From positions 32,074 through 96,073 of the forward strand of contig CAJLTE010000003.1 in NCBI GenBank assembly GCA_905209435.1: a stretch of DNA of 64,000 nt. Direction: 5' to 3'. Both the position numbers and the translations under genes were made by a program. Every line of letters starts with the position of its first letter. The stretch's first letter is position 1. This DNA is from an uncultured Blautia sp. (GTDB lineage Bacteria > Bacillota_A > Clostridia > Lachnospirales > Lachnospiraceae). This document shows positions 1 to 8,247 of the stretch, in pieces. The notes under the pieces are model-generated. The model was not told where the DNA came from and searched no databases. It saw nothing but the letters and a program-made list of their open reading frames with translations.

Positions 1-2
1 CT

Positions 3-1019
3 CGGTCTGGCGAATATCTTGTTCTTCAGTACAGTTTAACACCCCAATATAGTTCTGAGTTTTTGAGAGAACATTTGATAGATCCTCAGCGTCTGCTTAT
101 GATTATACTTATTTTGGGAACAATATTGATCATCATATTTCCATCTATACGTTTTGGAAAAAAGATGAAAGCCAAAATGCTGCCGATGATGAATGCAGTA
201 GGCAGGATAAAAGAAAGAGACCTGGAATATGACGTATCTTATTGTGGGATAAAAGAATTTGATGATTGTCTGGAATCCATAGATGAGATGCGGATCGCAC
301 TGAAAGATTCTTTGGAACAGCAATGGAAAACAGAGCAGGACAAAAACAGACAGATGTCCGCACTGGCACATGACATAAAAACACCGCTTACGGTTGTAAG
401 AGGAAATGCAGAACTACTGTCTGAAACGGAAATGACAGAAGATCAGAAAAAGAATGTTGATTATATAATAGACAGCACCTTGCAGATACAGAGTTATGTA
501 CAGAAATTAATAGAAGTAACCAGATCAGCACAGAACTATTCCTACACCTCAGAAAAAGTAAAGACAGAAGTTTTCCTTAAGAATATAAGAAAACAGGCCG
601 CGGGACTGGCAGAAGTTTATCATCTTAAAATAAACTGGAGAGAGAACTGGAGCAGTGAAATAATAGATCTGTCAGATGAGCAGGTAACAAGAGCAGTTGT
701 GAACATTATCCAGAATTCAGCAGAGCACACAACGCAAAACGGAGTCATAAATATCTATGCAGAAGAACAGGATGGAAAACTAAGCTTTACAGTAGAAGAT
801 ACCGGCAGGGGCTTTACAAAAGAAGCCCTGCAGCATGGCACAGAACAGTTTTTTATGGACGACACAAGTAGAAGCGGCGGGAATCATTATGGAATAGGAC
901 TTTTCTCTGCAAAAACAATTGCGGAGAAATATGGCGGCAATATTTCACTCACAAATTCAGAAAAGACAGGCGGAGCAAAAGTAAAAATCTGTTTTCACCT
1001 GCGTCAAGATAATATATAA
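3..1019 (+). CDS. Sensor histidine kinase, 5'-truncated by window edge
   Basis: The reading frame is already open at the first bases, so the N-terminus lies outside the window; a TTG at 63 is not the true start. A hydrophobic segment (about nt 90-150) is followed by a HAMP-like linker, then a HisKA domain with the phospho-acceptor His in ALAHDIKTPL (near nt 370). The HATPase has an N-box (NIIQNSAEHT), a G1 box DTGRGF and a G2 box GIGL. It is a membrane two-component kinase that autophosphorylates and passes phosphate to a response regulator, probably encoded just upstream. Its short extracytoplasmic region and compact kinase resemble kinases beside lantibiotic/bacitracin ABC transporters, but the signal cannot be read from this part. 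Family assignment is sure; the ligand is unknown. Confidence 0.93.
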   Translation, partial: RSGEYLVLQYSLTPQYSSEFLREHLIDPQRLLMIILILGTILIIIFPSIRFGKKMKAKMLPMMNAVGRIKERDLEYDVSYCGIKEFDDCLESIDEMRIALKDSLEQQWKTEQDKNRQMSALAHDIKTPLTVVRGNAELLSETEMTEDQKKNVDYIIDSTLQIQSYVQKLIEVTRSAQNYSYTSEKVKTEVFLKNIRKQAAGLAEVYHLKINWRENWSSEIIDLSDEQVTRAVVNIIQNSAEHTTQNGVINIYAEEQDGKLSFTVEDTGRGFTKEALQHGTEQFFMDDTSRSGGNHYGIGLFSAKTIAEKYGGNISLTNSEKTGGAKVKICFHLRQDNI

Positions 1020-1054
1020 TTATCTAAAAACAAATAGAAAGCAGGCAATAAACG

Positions 1055-1423
1055 ATGGAAATAAAAAAGATAGCGCAGGATTTTTCAGTATGTAAAGTAA
1101 CAGACTATTCACTTGTAAATCTGGATTCAGAATATTGCTTTACAGGAAAAACAGATGAGGAGAAATCTCTGGTATGCACCACCTCTGAGGTACCGGCAAA
1201 TACGATTAAACGGGATGATGGATGGAAAGCATTCCGTATACAGGGAGTTTTAGACTTCTCTCTGATTGGAATATTAGCAAAAATAACAGGAATTCTCGCG
1301 GAAAATAACATTTCTGTTTTTGCGATATCAACCTATAATACAGACTATGTTCTGGTAAAAAAGGAAAACTATCAGAATACCTTGGAAATCCTTGAAAAGA
1401 GCGGCTATGAGATTGTAGATTGA
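1055..1423 (+). CDS. Small ACT-domain protein
   Basis: 122 aa. The C-terminal half (residues about 62-120) reads as an ACT fold: FSLIGILAKITGILAENNIS followed by the beta strand VFAISTYNTDYVLV. ACT domains bind amino acids or other small ligands and regulate metabolic enzymes. The N-terminal half fits the ACT-like first domain of the two-ACT (CASTOR-like) proteins common in Clostridia. It starts 35 bp after the kinase stop with a weak ribosome site, so it may be co-transcribed with it. No catalytic domain is attached, so a stand-alone sensor role is inferred. Confidence 0.8.
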   Translation: MEIKKIAQDFSVCKVTDYSLVNLDSEYCFTGKTDEEKSLVCTTSEVPANTIKRDDGWKAFRIQGVLDFSLIGILAKITGILAENNISVFAISTYNTDYVLVKKENYQNTLEILEKSGYEIVD

Positions 1424-1483
1424 AAATAGTATATCATTTTCGAAATAATGTCTAGTGTGGCAACAAGTTGTGGAGGTTTTGAT

Positions 1484-1720
1484 ATGGAAAAACAAATTAT
1501 AAATTCTTCAAAAGAGCTGGAATTTGCAATATTTTGCATTGAAAATGTTGCAGCGAGATTAGGGGTAAACGCTGAAAAAGTATATAATGCTCTGACAGAG
1601 AAAAGCGATATTTTATATGCGTATATCATTCCAGAATATGAAATGCTCCATACACAGGGAAAAGAGTATATAGTAGATGATATTATCGAGGTCATGAAAG
1701 AAAGAGGTGTTTCTTTGTGA
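1484..1720 (+). CDS. DUF3791 protein (first copy), putative antitoxin partner
   Basis: 78 aa from the ATG at 1484, which is preceded by a good TGGAGG site; an in-frame ATG at 1448 has none. The protein is small, helical and soluble, with the DUF3791 pattern: a helix (LEFAIFCIENVAARLGV), a turn with VYNALTE, and a C-terminal segment ending in DDIIEVMKERG. Its stop overlaps the GTG start of the next gene (GTGA), so the two are translationally coupled. A second, divergent DUF3791 gene sits on the other side of the DUF3990 gene. DUF3791 genes are typically found beside DUF3990; an antitoxin or chaperone role is inferred from that arrangement. Confidence 0.8.
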   Translation: MEKQIINSSKELEFAIFCIENVAARLGVNAEKVYNALTEKSDILYAYIIPEYEMLHTQGKEYIVDDIIEVMKERGVSL

Positions 1721-2187
1721 AAGTATATCATGGTTCCTGGATAGAAGTTTCAGTACCAGATTTAAAACATTCCAGAACAGATGTTGATTTTGGAAAAGGT
1801 TTTTATGTAACTCCAATTAGAGAACAGGCAGTTAAGTGGTGTGGCAGATTCAAAAGACGTGGTAAACAAGGAATCGTTACATCTTATATATTTGACGATT
1901 GTGCAATTCAGAATCTTAATGTTTTGAAATTTGATTCATATTCAGAGGAATGGCTGGATTTTATACTAAATTGCAGAAGAGAAAAAGACTCATCAGATTA
2001 TGATATTGTTATGGGTGGAGTTGCCAATGATAAAGTTTTTAATACAGTAGAATTGTACTTCGATCACTTAATTGATAAGAAAGAAGCTATCAACCGGCTT
2101 AAATATGAGAAACCTAACATGCAGATTTGTTTCAGAACAATATCTGCATTAGAGACGCTGCGTTATGAAGGGAGTGTTGAGGTATGA
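1717..2187 (+). CDS. DUF3990 protein, ADP-ribosyltransferase-like putative toxin
   Basis: 156 aa with a GTG start overlapping the upstream stop. The N-terminus reads YHGS (residues 4-7), followed by a DFGKGFYVT segment (about 25-34) and an EQAVKWCGR helix, then DIVMGGVANDKVFNTVELY (about 88-106). The YHG...GxGFY...QA..W layout resembles the NAD-binding strand-turn of ADP-ribosyltransferase-fold proteins, the fold to which I believe DUF3990 belongs. No signal peptide or membrane segment is seen, so it acts in the cytoplasm. It overlaps both flanking DUF3791 genes by 4 nt, giving a tight three-gene operon typical of toxin-antitoxin loci. The target and the actual enzymatic activity are unknown. 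Confidence 0.82.
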   Translation: MKVYHGSWIEVSVPDLKHSRTDVDFGKGFYVTPIREQAVKWCGRFKRRGKQGIVTSYIFDDCAIQNLNVLKFDSYSEEWLDFILNCRREKDSSDYDIVMGGVANDKVFNTVELYFDHLIDKKEAINRLKYEKPNMQICFRTISALETLRYEGSVEV

Positions 2188-2402
2188 ATGCCAATCCGAT
2201 TTTGCTTCAGAAAAAGTATGCAAGGATAGTAGAACTATTTGCTAAAAGGATGGGAATTTCAATAGACAAAGCATTGGATATTTTTTATCATTCGGAAGTA
2301 TATCAGTTAATGCGGGAGGGGGTATCTGATCTGCATTGTATGAGTGATGGATACCTAGTGGATGAACTTGAAATGGAATATAGAAATGTTTTGTTTGTAT
2401 AA
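2184..2402 (+). CDS. DUF3791 protein (second copy)
   Basis: 72 aa, starting at an ATGA overlap with the DUF3990 stop and preceded by GGGAGTGTTGAGG. It shares the DUF3791 plan: a helix (YARIVELFAKRMGISIDKALDIFY), a middle segment, and a C-terminal helix (DGYLVDELEMEY). It is clearly diverged from the copy at 1484, so this is not a recent tandem duplication. One partner may neutralise the DUF3990 protein and the other repress the operon or act as a scaffold; the sequence alone does not tell which. It contains no obvious DNA-binding helix-turn-helix. Confidence 0.72.
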   Translation: MNANPILLQKKYARIVELFAKRMGISIDKALDIFYHSEVYQLMREGVSDLHCMSDGYLVDELEMEYRNVLFV

Positions 2403-2431
2403 TTTGAATTGGAGATTTTGTGGAGAATCGA

Positions 2432-2875
2432 ATGAAAATATATGAAGTTGAGGAAAGAACACAGCAATTGGTGACAAAACTTTTAAATATCTGGGAGGCC
2501 TCTGTTCGTGCAACGCATCATTTCTTAAGTGATGCAGAAGTTGAAAAAATAAAAGAATATGTTCCACAGGCATTAAATGGCGTAGCGCATCTGATTATTG
2601 CCGAAAATGACTCCGCCGAACCAGTTGCCTTTATGGGAATTGAAAATATCCGTCTGGAAATGTTATTTCTTTCTCCGACAGAGAGAGGAAAAGGACTTGT
2701 CAGGCAACTGATGCAATACGGCATCCAGAATTATGGCATCCAGGAACTTACCGTCAATGAACAGAATCCACAGGCAGTAGGATTCTATGAGCATCTTGGT
2801 TTTCAAACTTATAAAAGAACAGAATGCGATGAAGAGGGTAATCCGTATCCATTGTTGTATATGAAACTGGTATAA
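2432..2875 (+). CDS. GNAT family N-acetyltransferase
   Basis: 147 aa from the ATG at 2432 (TGGAGA five bases upstream); a GTG at 2420 is an alternative. The acetyl-CoA pyrophosphate loop is visible as LSPTERGKGLVRQLM (about residues 90-104), preceded by the beta strand LEMLFL, and the C-terminal N..A..FYEHLGF signature is present. It transfers an acetyl group from acetyl-CoA to an amine, but the substrate cannot be read from sequence. It lies 29 bp after the DUF3791 gene and may be its last co-transcribed neighbour. No terminator is seen between them. Confidence 0.88.
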   Translation: MKIYEVEERTQQLVTKLLNIWEASVRATHHFLSDAEVEKIKEYVPQALNGVAHLIIAENDSAEPVAFMGIENIRLEMLFLSPTERGKGLVRQLMQYGIQNYGIQELTVNEQNPQAVGFYEHLGFQTYKRTECDEEGNPYPLLYMKLV

Positions 2876-2976
2876 TAAATGTATTAGATGATCAGGAGAA
2901 AAATTTATAAAGAGTATTCTAAAATGCAACTGAATGGCATAGTGATAAAGTAATAAAGAAAAATATTGAAAAAAGC

Positions 2977-3005
2977 TTGAAAATTGTTTTTAAATTTTGT
3001 ATAAT
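2977..3005 (+). promoter_or_regulatory. Promoter of the thi operon
   Basis: TTGAAA (2977-2982) and TATAAT (3000-3005) are separated by exactly 17 bp. This would start transcription near 3012, immediately before the TPP aptamer. Confidence 0.8.
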
Positions 3006-3011
3006 GTCTCA

Positions 3012-3106
3012 CAAATAGGGAGCTCAAATAAATGGGCTGAGAGTAGACTTGATTAGTCTTGACCTGGAACCTGATTTGGATAATGCCAACGTAGGGAAAT
3101 ACATGT
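3012..3106 (+). ncRNA. TPP riboswitch (thi-box)
   Basis: The thi-box core is present in order: GGGAGCTC (P2 5' side), GGGCTGAGA (pyrimidine-sensing J3-2/P3), then ACCTGGAACCTGATTTGG and TAATGCCAACGTAGGGAA. It lies between a 17-bp-spaced promoter and a strong intrinsic terminator upstream of thiS, so high TPP is expected to stop transcription of thiSFGH-tenI. An apparent 65-aa ORF across it is not a gene. Confidence 0.95.
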
Positions 3107-3183
3107 CGCTAATGGATAGACTTGTGTGTCGTTGCTCTCTGTTTTTATGTGAACTGGGGGCACCACTTTTCACAGAGCATTTC

Positions 3184-3227
3184 AGGCGCCGGACAACGGG
3201 AATAGTACGTTGTCCGGCGCCTTTTTG
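3184..3227 (+). terminator. Riboswitch-controlled intrinsic terminator
   Basis: A perfect 15-bp stem (AGGCGCCGGACAACG, 3184-3198, with its complement at 3208-3222) and a 9-nt loop are followed by TTTTTG. It lies between the TPP aptamer and thiS. Confidence 0.92.
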
Positions 3228-3260
3228 TATACTTTCATGGTGTTAGAAAGGAGTATATCC

Positions 3261-3455
3261 ATGGTAATGATTAATGGAGAGGCAAAAGAGATTGCCGGGA
3301 AAAATCTTCTGGAGTATCTGAAAGAAAATGGATTTAATCCGGAGCAGCTGGTAGTAGAACGTAATTTTGAAATCATTTCCAAAGAACAGTTCGGCAGCGT
3401 GACAATTCAGGATGAAGATGTGATTGAAGTCCTGCGATTTGTTGGAGGGGGCTGA
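3261..3455 (+). CDS. thiS: Sulfur carrier protein ThiS
   Basis: 64 aa from the ATG at 3261, behind GAAAGGAG. It is a ubiquitin-like beta-grasp protein with the typical MVMINGEAKEI start, an IQDEDVIEVLRFVGGG end and a terminal Gly-Gly that ThiF adenylates and converts to thiocarboxylate. That sulfur is donated to ThiG for thiazole-ring formation. It is the first gene after the TPP riboswitch terminator, and thiF follows 4 bp later. Length and ending match the family exactly. Confidence 0.95.
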   Translation: MVMINGEAKEIAGKNLLEYLKENGFNPEQLVVERNFEIISKEQFGSVTIQDEDVIEVLRFVGGG

Positions 3456-3459
3456 AAAG

Positions 3460-4122
3460 ATGAAAGAAATGCAGAAAAAAATGCAGGAACTCATTTCGAA
3501 AGAGGATCTGGATCATGCATTTGATGCAAGATTTCCAAAAGAAATGCAAAAGAAATTACGAAATGCCAGAGTTGCAGTCGCAGGTCTTGGAGGACTTGGA
3601 TCCAATATTGCGGTTATGCTTGCAAGAAGTGGAATCGGGAAACTTTTGCTGGTGGATTTTGATGTGGTGGATGTGACGAATCTGAACCGGCAGATGTATT
3701 TCATACCTCAGATCGGAAAGCCAAAGGCTGAGGCTTTGCCGGAACTGTTGTATCAGATTAATCCATATATATCATATGAATCTATTTGTGTGAAAGTAAC
3801 ACCGGAGAATGTGAAGGAATTATTTTTCGAGTATCCTATCGTATGTGAGGCATTTGATCGTCCGGACCAGAAAGCAATGTTGGTACGGGAACTTCTTATC
3901 CAGTGTCCGGATACAACTGTCATATCAGGAAATGGAATGGCAGGATATGCAGATACAAATGAGATCAAAACGCAGCAGATGATGAAACGGCTGTATGTAT
4001 GTGGGGATCAAAGTACAGATGTTGGAAACGGAATTGGCCTGATTGCCCCGAGAGTGGCGGCCTGCGCAGCGCATGAGGCAAATAAAGTCCTGCAGTTGAT
4101 CATGCAGGCAGAATGTCAGTAA
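3460..4122 (+). CDS. thiF: ThiS adenylyltransferase ThiF
   Basis: 220 aa from the ATG at 3460, behind GGAGGGGGC; an upstream in-frame start at 3424 overlaps thiS and is unlikely. The E1-like Rossmann fold shows the ATP-binding glycine loop GLGGLGSN (about residues 34-41), the [15 protein letters not shown] strand with the conserved Asp and Arg, and [15 protein letters not shown] near the C-terminus. It adenylates the C-terminal glycine of ThiS. The cysteine pairs that bind zinc in MoeB-type E1s are absent, as in the short clostridial ThiF type. It is co-directional with thiS and thiG. Confidence 0.93.
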   Translation: MKEMQKKMQELISKEDLDHAFDARFPKEMQKKLRNARVAVAGLGGLGSNIAVMLARSGIGKLLLVDFDVVDVTNLNRQMYFIPQIGKPKAEALPELLYQINPYISYESICVKVTPENVKELFFEYPIVCEAFDRPDQKAMLVRELLIQCPDTTVISGNGMAGYADTNEIKTQQMMKRLYVCGDQSTDVGNGIGLIAPRVAACAAHEANKVLQLIMQAECQ

Positions 4123-4136
4123 AAAAAGAGGAGAAC

Positions 4137-4904
4137 ATGATGGAAGATAAATTTGTATTAGGTGGAAAAGAATTTAAAAGTCGATTTATTCTTGGATCAG
4201 GAAAATATAATCTGAATCTGATCAAAGCAGCAGTTGAGCAGGGAGGTGCAGAAATCATCACCCTTGCTCTCAGACGTGCCAATACTCAGGAGAAAGAAAA
4301 TATACTTGATTTCATTCCGAAAGGAGTGACTCTGCTTCCAAATACATCCGGTGCGAGAAATGCCGAAGAGGCCGTCAGAATCGCAAGGCTGAGCAGAGCT
4401 ATGGGATGTGGGGATTTTGTAAAAGTAGAAATTATGCGTGATGCGAAATATCTCTTTCCCGACAATTATGAGACAGTCAAAGCAACAGAGATTCTGGCAA
4501 AAGAAGGATTTGTTGTTCTGCCATATATGAATCCAGATCTGAATGTGGCAAGAGATCTACAGAATGCCGGAGCCGCAGCGGTTATGCCGTTAGCCGCACC
4601 GATCGGGAGCAATAAAGGACTGGCAACAAAAGCTATGATCCAGGTACTGATCGATGAGATTGATCTGCCAATTATTGTAGATGCAGGAATCGGAAAACCA
4701 TCACAGGCATGTGAGGCTATGGAGATGGGAGCAGCGGCAATCATGGCAAATACAGCAATCGCTACAGCGGGAGATGTACCGGAGATGGCAGCTGCATTTA
4801 AACTGGCTATTGAAGCAGGAAGAAAAGCTTATCTTACCGGAATGGGAAGAGTACTTGCCAGAGGCGGAAGTGCATCTGATCCACTGACCGGATTTTTACG
4901 TTAA
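4137..4904 (+). CDS. thiG: Thiazole synthase ThiG
   Basis: 255 aa from the ATG at 4137 (AGAGGAG upstream); the longer frame from 4113 would overlap thiF. It is a TIM-barrel enzyme that condenses 1-deoxyxylulose-5-phosphate, dehydroglycine from ThiH and sulfur from ThiS-COSH. Recognisable blocks are [39 protein letters not shown], the Schiff-base Lys segment [36 protein letters not shown] and the phosphate-binding end [11 protein letters not shown]. Complete and of standard length. Confidence 0.97.
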   Translation: MMEDKFVLGGKEFKSRFILGSGKYNLNLIKAAVEQGGAEIITLALRRANTQEKENILDFIPKGVTLLPNTSGARNAEEAVRIARLSRAMGCGDFVKVEIMRDAKYLFPDNYETVKATEILAKEGFVVLPYMNPDLNVARDLQNAGAAAVMPLAAPIGSNKGLATKAMIQVLIDEIDLPIIVDAGIGKPSQACEAMEMGAAAIMANTAIATAGDVPEMAAAFKLAIEAGRKAYLTGMGRVLARGGSASDPLTGFLR

Positions 4905-4920
4905 GGGGGAAGCTGGAATC

Positions 4921-6180
4921 ATGAATGAGGAAAATCAGGTATATTTTGTAGACAGTGATAAGCTTCCGCCAGCCGCACTGGAGAGAAAGCACCGCCTGGA
5001 ACAGGATCCGTCTTTCCGTACTAACCATATGGAGTATATGGAGGGGATGCAGGTCATCGAATCAGATATAAAAGATAAGGTACTTCATGCAATGGCTGAG
5101 TACGATTATGATGCATATACAGCTAATGATGTAGAACGGGCACTTTCTCATGAGTCATGTTCCATTGAGGATTTTAAAGCACTTTTATCCCCGGCTGCAG
5201 CACCTTATCTTGAGCAGATGGCAAGAAAAGCAGAGGAGATTACCAGAAATCATTTTGGAAATACAGTGTACATTTTTACACCGTTATATATTGCAAACTA
5301 TTGCCAGAATTACTGCATTTACTGCGGATTTAACTGCTATAATAATATCCGGCGGAAGAAGCTGACATTTGAAGAAATCGAACATGAAATGCAGGTGATT
5401 GCAAGAACAGGGATGGAAGAAATACTGATTCTGACTGGTGAGAGTCGTGCATATTCTGATGTGAAATACATTGGGGAAGCAGTTAAAATTGCGAAAAAAT
5501 ATTTCAAAAATATAGGTATCGAGATTTATCCGGTGAATGTGGATGAATATCAATATCTCCATGAATGTGGAGTGGATTATGTGACAGTTTTTCAGGAAAC
5601 TTATCATACTGACAAATACGAAACGCTTCATCTTATGGGACATAAACGTGTCTGGCCGTATCGCTTCGATTCACAGGAACGTGCGTTAATGGGAGGTATG
5701 AGAGGTGCAGGATTTTCAGCACTTCTGGGACTTGATGATTTCCGAAAAGATGCATTGGCTACTGCACTTCATGTGTATTATATTAACCGTAAATATCCTC
5801 ATGCAGAGTTATCTTTAAGCTGTCCGCGATTACGACCAATTGTGAATAATGATAAGATTAATCCGCGTGATGTGGGAGAGAAAGAACTCTGTCAGGTGTT
5901 ATGCGCATACCGTATATTTCTGCCTTTTGCGGGAATTACTGTGTCCAGCCGTGAGAGTGCTGAGTTTCGAAATGGAATTACAAAGATTTGTGCAACCAAG
6001 GTTTCTGCAGGGGTCTCCACTGGGATTGGTGACCATGAAGAAAAATATGAGGGAAAAGAAGATGCGGATGTCGGAGACGAACAGTTTGAGATCAACGATG
6101 ACCGTTCTTTTAGTAAAATGTATGATGATATGGAGCAGGGCGGCTTGCAGCCGGTTCTGAATGATTATATTTATGTGTAA
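4921..6180 (+). CDS. thiH: 2-iminoacetate synthase ThiH (radical SAM tyrosine lyase)
   Basis: 419 aa. The radical-SAM motif CQNYCIYCGF places [4Fe-4S] ligands at C128, C132 and C135, and the BATS domain follows in the C-terminal half. It cleaves tyrosine to dehydroglycine and p-cresol, supplying ThiG; this is the anaerobic alternative to glycine oxidase ThiO and fits a strict anaerobe. The start is 16 bp after the thiG stop with AAGGGGG upstream. The end overlaps the next gene. Complete; C-terminal cysteines beyond the cluster motif are sparse. Confidence 0.96.
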   Translation: MNEENQVYFVDSDKLPPAALERKHRLEQDPSFRTNHMEYMEGMQVIESDIKDKVLHAMAEYDYDAYTANDVERALSHESCSIEDFKALLSPAAAPYLEQMARKAEEITRNHFGNTVYIFTPLYIANYCQNYCIYCGFNCYNNIRRKKLTFEEIEHEMQVIARTGMEEILILTGESRAYSDVKYIGEAVKIAKKYFKNIGIEIYPVNVDEYQYLHECGVDYVTVFQETYHTDKYETLHLMGHKRVWPYRFDSQERALMGGMRGAGFSALLGLDDFRKDALATALHVYYINRKYPHAELSLSCPRLRPIVNNDKINPRDVGEKELCQVLCAYRIFLPFAGITVSSRESAEFRNGITKICATKVSAGVSTGIGDHEEKYEGKEDADVGDEQFEINDDRSFSKMYDDMEQGGLQPVLNDYIYV

Positions 6181-6754
6181 ACAATATGAACATACCATCG
6201 CGATTACAAATCGCGCGTTGGTGCAGGGAGATTTTCTTGAGCAGATGCAAAAGGTGATTTATTTGCATCCTCATGCAGTGATTTTGAGAGAGAAAGGTCT
6301 GCCGGATGAAGAGTATAAGATGCTGGCAGAAAAAATTCTGGAAATGTGCAGTAAAAGTGGTGTACGCTGTTTTCTGCATTCCAGAATTTCTGTGGCGCAC
6401 AGCTTAGGGTGCAGACGAATTCATATTTCTATTCCGGTACTTATGGATATGAGTGAAGAGGAACGCAGACAGCTGAGAAAAGATTTTCAGGAGATCAGTG
6501 TTTCCTGTCATAGTATGGAAGATATGAACATTGCTGTGAAAAACGGAGCTACACAGATCATTCTCGGGACAATTTTTGAAACAGAATGTAAAAAAGGATT
6601 GAAAGGAAAAGGTCTGGAATTTGTCAGAGAAATCTGCAAAGTCTGTCCGGTGCCGGTGTATGCAATTGGGGGAATCAACCTGGAACGTTTGCAGCAGGTA
6701 ATGGACGTGGGCGCAGCAGGCGGGTGTATGATGTCTGGTTTTATGCGGTTTTAG
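6173..6754 (+). CDS. tenI: TenI-like thiazole tautomerase (ThiE family)
   Basis: 193 aa from the ATG at 6173 (another ATG at 6161 overlaps thiH further). It is a ThiE-superfamily TIM barrel (AITNR start, VILREKGLPDEEY), but where ThiE has the pyrophosphate/HMP-binding HLGQ.D block this protein has IHISIPVLMD, and the NDR motif is LHSR. The FETECKKGLKGKG segment closely follows Bacillus TenI (FETDCKKGLEGRG). TenI accelerates aromatisation of the ThiG thiazole product. I therefore favour TenI over thiamine-phosphate synthase; annotation pipelines will probably label it ThiE. It is the last gene of the thi operon. Confidence 0.8.
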   Translation: MCKQYEHTIAITNRALVQGDFLEQMQKVIYLHPHAVILREKGLPDEEYKMLAEKILEMCSKSGVRCFLHSRISVAHSLGCRRIHISIPVLMDMSEEERRQLRKDFQEISVSCHSMEDMNIAVKNGATQIILGTIFETECKKGLKGKGLEFVREICKVCPVPVYAIGGINLERLQQVMDVGAAGGCMMSGFMRF

Positions 6755-6758
6755 AGAG

Positions 6759-6801
6759 AGTCTCCTGTTTAATTGTGAATAGCAATAAGCAGGAGACTTT
6801 T
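6759..6801. terminator. Bidirectional terminator between thi operon and methyltransferase
   Basis: AGTCTCCTG (6759-6767) pairs with CAGGAGACT (6790-6798) and is followed by TTTT. It lies between the convergent tenI and methyltransferase genes. Confidence 0.75.
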
Positions 6802-6813
6802 GGCAAATTGCTA

Positions 6814-7449
6814 TTATTTTCGTGCAACAAGATGTGCCCGGAATCCTTTCTGTTTTTCCATAGTCAGCACTGTAAAACCAGCTTTTTCTGCCATGGCTAT
6901 AAACTCTGATACTTTATGTATTTTCACATCACCATGTCCGAACAGATTAGCCAATGGCATTTCCAGATGATTCATCAACCAGACGATAAAATCTGAAGAG
7001 GTATAGTCACGCAGAACCAGACGGCCGCCCTTTCGCAGAACGCGGTATGCACTATTGAAAAAATCCTGCGGATTAGGATAGTGGTGGAAACTATTTGAGC
7101 AGATGACTGCATCAAAAGACTCTTCTGCAAAAGGCAGATTTTCACTGTCCCCAACAAGAAATTCCGTGTTGGAAAGTTTCTTTGCCTGAGCAACATTGAT
7201 CATCTCAGGAGTGAGGTCAAGACCAATATAATGTTTATCAGGATACTTTTCATGAAGCAGCTGGATCATTGGACCGGTTCCGCATCCACAGTCCAGAACA
7301 TCGTGGAAAGATTCTTTTTCCAGTTCTGTCAGAATTGGCGGATAATCATCTTTACACATTTCATAAATACCGGCATGTCCGCTGTCATAGACCTTGGCTG
7401 CCTGGGTAAATTCTTTGATAGAGAGCTGTTTATATTTTTCCGGTGTCAT
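6814..7449 (-). CDS. Class I SAM-dependent methyltransferase
   Basis: 211 aa on the minus strand. Motif I is VLDCGCGTG (residues about 50-58), followed by an acidic ribose-binding strand (YIGLDLTPEMI), motif II around FDAVICSNSFHHYPNP and the post-motif VLRKGGRLVLRDY. This is the UbiE/COQ5-like layout (Methyltransf_11). It transfers methyl groups from SAM; small-molecule substrates are typical, but none can be assigned. Reads toward tenI with a shared terminator. Upstream, at 7504-7536, is an inverted repeat that may be its operator. Confidence 0.9.
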   Translation of the reverse strand: MTPEKYKQLSIKEFTQAAKVYDSGHAGIYEMCKDDYPPILTELEKESFHDVLDCGCGTGPMIQLLHEKYPDKHYIGLDLTPEMINVAQAKKLSNTEFLVGDSENLPFAEESFDAVICSNSFHHYPNPQDFFNSAYRVLRKGGRLVLRDYTSSDFIVWLMNHLEMPLANLFGHGDVKIHKVSEFIAMAEKAGFTVLTMEKQKGFRAHLVARK

Positions 7450-7503
7450 AAATATTCTCCTTAAAACTAAGCGGATACAATTATCCGAGTTGATGCCTGT
7501 TTA

Positions 7504-7536
7504 TAACCAAATAATTGAATATCTGGTATTTGGTTA
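7504..7536. promoter_or_regulatory. Inverted repeat, possible operator
   Basis: TAACCAAAT (7504-7512) and ATTTGGTTA (7528-7536) form perfect 9-bp arms 15 bp apart, upstream of the methyltransferase gene. A further GGTTAG...CTAAC pair lies at about 7544-7562. The symmetry suggests a regulator-binding site; the regulator is unknown. Confidence 0.45.
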
Positions 7537-7719
7537 ACTGGATGGTTAGATGCTTCTAACTAACAGTATCATATATTTTTGTAAAAGTCAAAAGAAAGAA
7601 ATAACGAGTGGTATGAGAAGTTGCAGTTATGGTTCAAGGTGTGATAAAATGACAGTAAGTGTAGACTAACAGGATGAGACTGGCAAAATAATCATCAGGT
7701 AAAGGGAGGAGAATAGAAT

Positions 7720-8208
7720 ATGATAGCTCAGGTGCTTGTGGAGGGATTGATACTTGGGATTCTATTGATGGGAGTTTGCGCGTTCGGAATTCGAAATGGC
7801 GCAGTTGGAATGGTGCATCTCTATCATCAGGATGTGAAAGAACGTTGTGTGGAGCTGGGGCTGACAACCCATGAAAAAATCAACAAAAACAGCAAGACTT
7901 TTAAAATGGTATGTATTCCAGGATATCTACTGTACATACTTGTGTGCGTTTATGGAATAAATGGTGCACGGGACTTCTGGTCTGGTTTCTGGCAGATGTT
8001 TGTCATCTTATCTGTAATGAATCTGATGGATCGTTTTCTGGTTGATGACTATTGGGTAGGCCATACAAAAGCATGGACCATTCCAGGAACAGAAGACCTC
8101 AGGCCATATATCAACAGTGAAGATAAACGCAAAAAATGGATTGCGGGAACAGTTGGAATGGCTGTAATTTCTGCAGTGCTGGCTGGGATTGCTGCACTTG
8201 TAATGTGA
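7720..8208 (+). CDS. Small integral membrane protein of unknown function
   Basis: 162 aa, behind AAGGGAGGAG. About four hydrophobic segments are seen: residues 5-25, 62-80, 86-105 and 143-161. They are joined by a basic cytoplasmic loop (KERCVELGL...KINKNSKTFK) and a WVGHTKAWTIPGTEDLRPYI loop. I do not recognise a named family with confidence. It is a single gene between the divergently oriented methyltransferase and a strong terminator. No catalytic motif is visible. Confidence 0.75.
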   Translation: MIAQVLVEGLILGILLMGVCAFGIRNGAVGMVHLYHQDVKERCVELGLTTHEKINKNSKTFKMVCIPGYLLYILVCVYGINGARDFWSGFWQMFVILSVMNLMDRFLVDDYWVGHTKAWTIPGTEDLRPYINSEDKRKKWIAGTVGMAVISAVLAGIAALVM

Positions 8209-8210
8209 TA

Positions 8211-8247
8211 AAATACCTCTAAAGTATATACTTTAGAGGTATTTTTT
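8211..8247 (+). terminator. Intrinsic terminator
   Basis: A fully palindromic AAATACCTCTAAAGTA / TACTTTAGAGGTATTT hairpin ends in TTTTTT. It closes the small membrane-protein gene. Confidence 0.9.

Noticed and set aside
3049..3246. 65-aa plus-strand frame over the thi leader
   Set aside because: It lies across the TPP aptamer and its terminator, has no ribosome site, and its sequence is explained by the RNA.
6724..6909. 61-aa plus-strand frame after tenI
   Set aside because: It spans the tenI end and the bidirectional terminator and then the antisense of the methyltransferase gene.
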